NCBI GenBank assembly: GCA_001873065.1
Contig: MNYM01000050.1
Span: 1 to 64,000 of the forward strand
Source: Flavobacteriaceae bacterium CG2_30_31_66
Lineage (GTDB): Bacteria; Bacteroidota; Bacteroidia; Flavobacteriales; Flavobacteriaceae
Direction: 5' to 3'
Length of the DNA stretch: 64,000 nucleotides
Shown: positions 62,910 through 64,000 of the stretch, piece after piece
How positions within the stretch are numbered: the first letter of the stretch is position 1
Layout of the letters: each line of letters starts with the position of its first letter
The notes under the pieces: model-generated
Seen by the model: the letters and a program-made list of their open reading frames with translations, nothing else
What the model was told of the DNA's origin: nothing
The model's database searches: none
Translations under genes and position numbers: made by a program

Positions 62910-63977
62910 ATGAAAAATCCTTATCATAAAGAATTCAAACTAAATAATTTTCATTTTTCTTCGACTGAAGAGATTTTGATTTATGCCTCAGAAATTTCTG
63001 AAGAAATGCACTCTTTTTTGAAAAATTGGTTTTCTGATCAAGAAACTATTTCTCTACAAACTTCTGGTTCAACTGGCGTTCCAAAAACCATTGCATTGAG
63101 AAAAGAATTTATGGTAAATTCTGCTCTAGCAACTGCCAATTATTTTCATTTACCTCAAAAAACCAAGGCATTACTTTGTTTGCCAATCACTTATATTGCA
63201 GGAAAAATGATGTTGATTCGTGCGCTTACTTTAGGTTGGCATTTAGATGTTATTAAAACGACTTCAAAACCCTTGGTTGGGATTTCAAAAAAATATGATT
63301 TTTCGGCAATGGTTCCTTTGCAACTTGAAAATTCTTTGGAAAATTTACACTTTATAAAAAAACTAATTGTTGGTGGAGGAGTGATTTCAAATCAATTGCA
63401 AGAAAAACTACAAACTGCTGATTGTAAAGTTTTTGCAACATTTGGAATGACTGAAAGCATCACTCATATTGCAGTTAAAAAACTCAATCATTACAAAAAA
63501 ATTCCAACTTTTTATGAAGTGTTACCAACTATAAATATTTACACAGACAACAGAAATTGTTTGGTAATTGAGGCTAAAAATATTTCAGAAAAAGTACTTT
63601 TCACGAATGATGTTGTGCAACTTACCTCAAAAAATAAATTTGATTGGTTAGGACGATTTGATAATGTGATTAATTCTGGTGGGATAAAATTACATCCCGA
63701 AAAAGTAGAAGAAAAGTTATCAAAAGTGATTGAAAATTGCTTTTTTGTGGCAGGAATTCCTGATGAAAAATTGGGTCAAAAATTAATTTTAGTTATTAAA
63801 AAAGAGGTAGATACTGATAATCAGCAATTTTTGAAAGAAATTTTTTCAAAAATCAGAGGTTTAAAATCGCTCTCAAGATTTGAAATTCCAAAAGAAATTT
63901 ATTTTTTAGATAATTTTATTGAGACAAGTTCTGGAAAAATTCAACGAAAGGAAACAATTCATCTAATTAATTTCTGA
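62910..63977 (+). CDS. menE: o-succinylbenzoate-CoA ligase MenE-like
   Basis: A 355-residue acyl-adenylate-forming enzyme, shorter than most MenE (about 450-490). It keeps the core motifs: QTSGSTGVPKTIALRK (P-loop-like), FATFGMTESITHIAVKK, WLGRFDNVINSGGIKLHPEKVEE, and SSGKIQRKE near the end with the catalytic Lys. The missing part is mostly the first N-terminal subdomain. It activates o-succinylbenzoate with ATP and CoA. Assignment rests partly on the menA/menC context. It is the last gene in the window; 23 bases remain after its stop. Confidence 0.9.
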   Translation: MKNPYHKEFKLNNFHFSSTEEILIYASEISEEMHSFLKNWFSDQETISLQTSGSTGVPKTIALRKEFMVNSALATANYFHLPQKTKALLCLPITYIAGKMMLIRALTLGWHLDVIKTTSKPLVGISKKYDFSAMVPLQLENSLENLHFIKKLIVGGGVISNQLQEKLQTADCKVFATFGMTESITHIAVKKLNHYKKIPTFYEVLPTINIYTDNRNCLVIEAKNISEKVLFTNDVVQLTSKNKFDWLGRFDNVINSGGIKLHPEKVEEKLSKVIENCFFVAGIPDEKLGQKLILVIKKEVDTDNQQFLKEIFSKIRGLKSLSRFEIPKEIYFLDNFIETSSGKIQRKETIHLINF

Positions 63978-64000
63978 GAAAATTATTACCTAAAAAGCAA

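Overview
The window looks like ordinary core chromosome of a Flavobacteriia-type Bacteroidota. Several signs point that way: strongly AT-rich DNA; promoters with the TAnnTTTG -7 element (sometimes with TTG 19-21 bp upstream); no clear Shine-Dalgarno sequences; Bacteroidota-type families (DUF2520, DUF2461, DUF4290, DUF6048, DUF6452, a DUF7935-like protein, tricorn-like protease, TamB/LptD of the Bacteroidota type); a MurA with Asp at the usual catalytic Cys; and a full-length menaquinone (Men) gene group. I assign no genus. No prophage, CRISPR array, insertion sequence or tRNA was found.

Layout. 1-864: the end of an upstream gene, a terminator, then a gene-poor stretch with a cluster of short relatively GC-rich repeats. 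865-7076: small housekeeping genes (KdsC-like phosphatase with a DUF2520 protein, DUF2461, MATE exporter, thioesterase, DEAD-box helicase, TRIC-like channel). 7126-11477: tricorn-like protease, a decayed MaoC hydratase pseudogene, a small membrane protein. 11529-14938: a vitamin B12 uptake locus, with a BtuF-like lipoprotein divergent from a cobalamin riboswitch and a BtuB-like TonB receptor. 15002-21887: a DUF7935-like protein, UvrD-family helicase, DUF4290-murA, grpE-dnaJ. 21950-22390: a candidate small RNA and the RNase P RNA. 22568-30293: aconitase, MutS2 without an Smr domain, Ung, a glycosyltransferase and an LpxH-like phosphoesterase.

30498-38891: a 45-residue lipoprotein, an abutting three-gene set (DUF1835, nucleoside phosphorylase, cytosolic substrate-binding fold), a SUI1-like factor, a 2-oxoglutarate oxygenase, DUF6048/DUF6452, pterin dehydratase, a decayed stretch with a small ribbon-helix-helix gene, an alpha/beta hydrolase and an S1/P1 nuclease. 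39305-48959: a sulfatase-fold membrane enzyme and tsaD, divergent from tamB, then pfkA and gap (glycolysis). 49019-52178: RidA and LptD, leftward. 52269-63977: one rightward run of twelve genes: amidase, MCE protein, two Fe-S proteins, two PH-domain membrane proteins, menA, a DUF4349 lipoprotein, an SRPBCC protein, menC, a CPBP protease and menE.

The genes mainly serve envelope building (murA, tamB, lptD, LpxH-like, KdsC-like, amidase, MCE), central carbon metabolism (acn, pfkA, gap), protein and nucleic acid upkeep (dnaJ, grpE, uvrD, mutS2, ung, tsaD, rnpB) and respiratory quinone synthesis (menA, menC, menE). I found no convincing novel defence or biosynthetic system. The best leads are the candidate small RNA beside rnpB, the abutting DUF1835/phosphorylase/binding-protein trio, the two-CxxC DnaJ, the Asp-type MurA, and several starts that promoter positions contradict.
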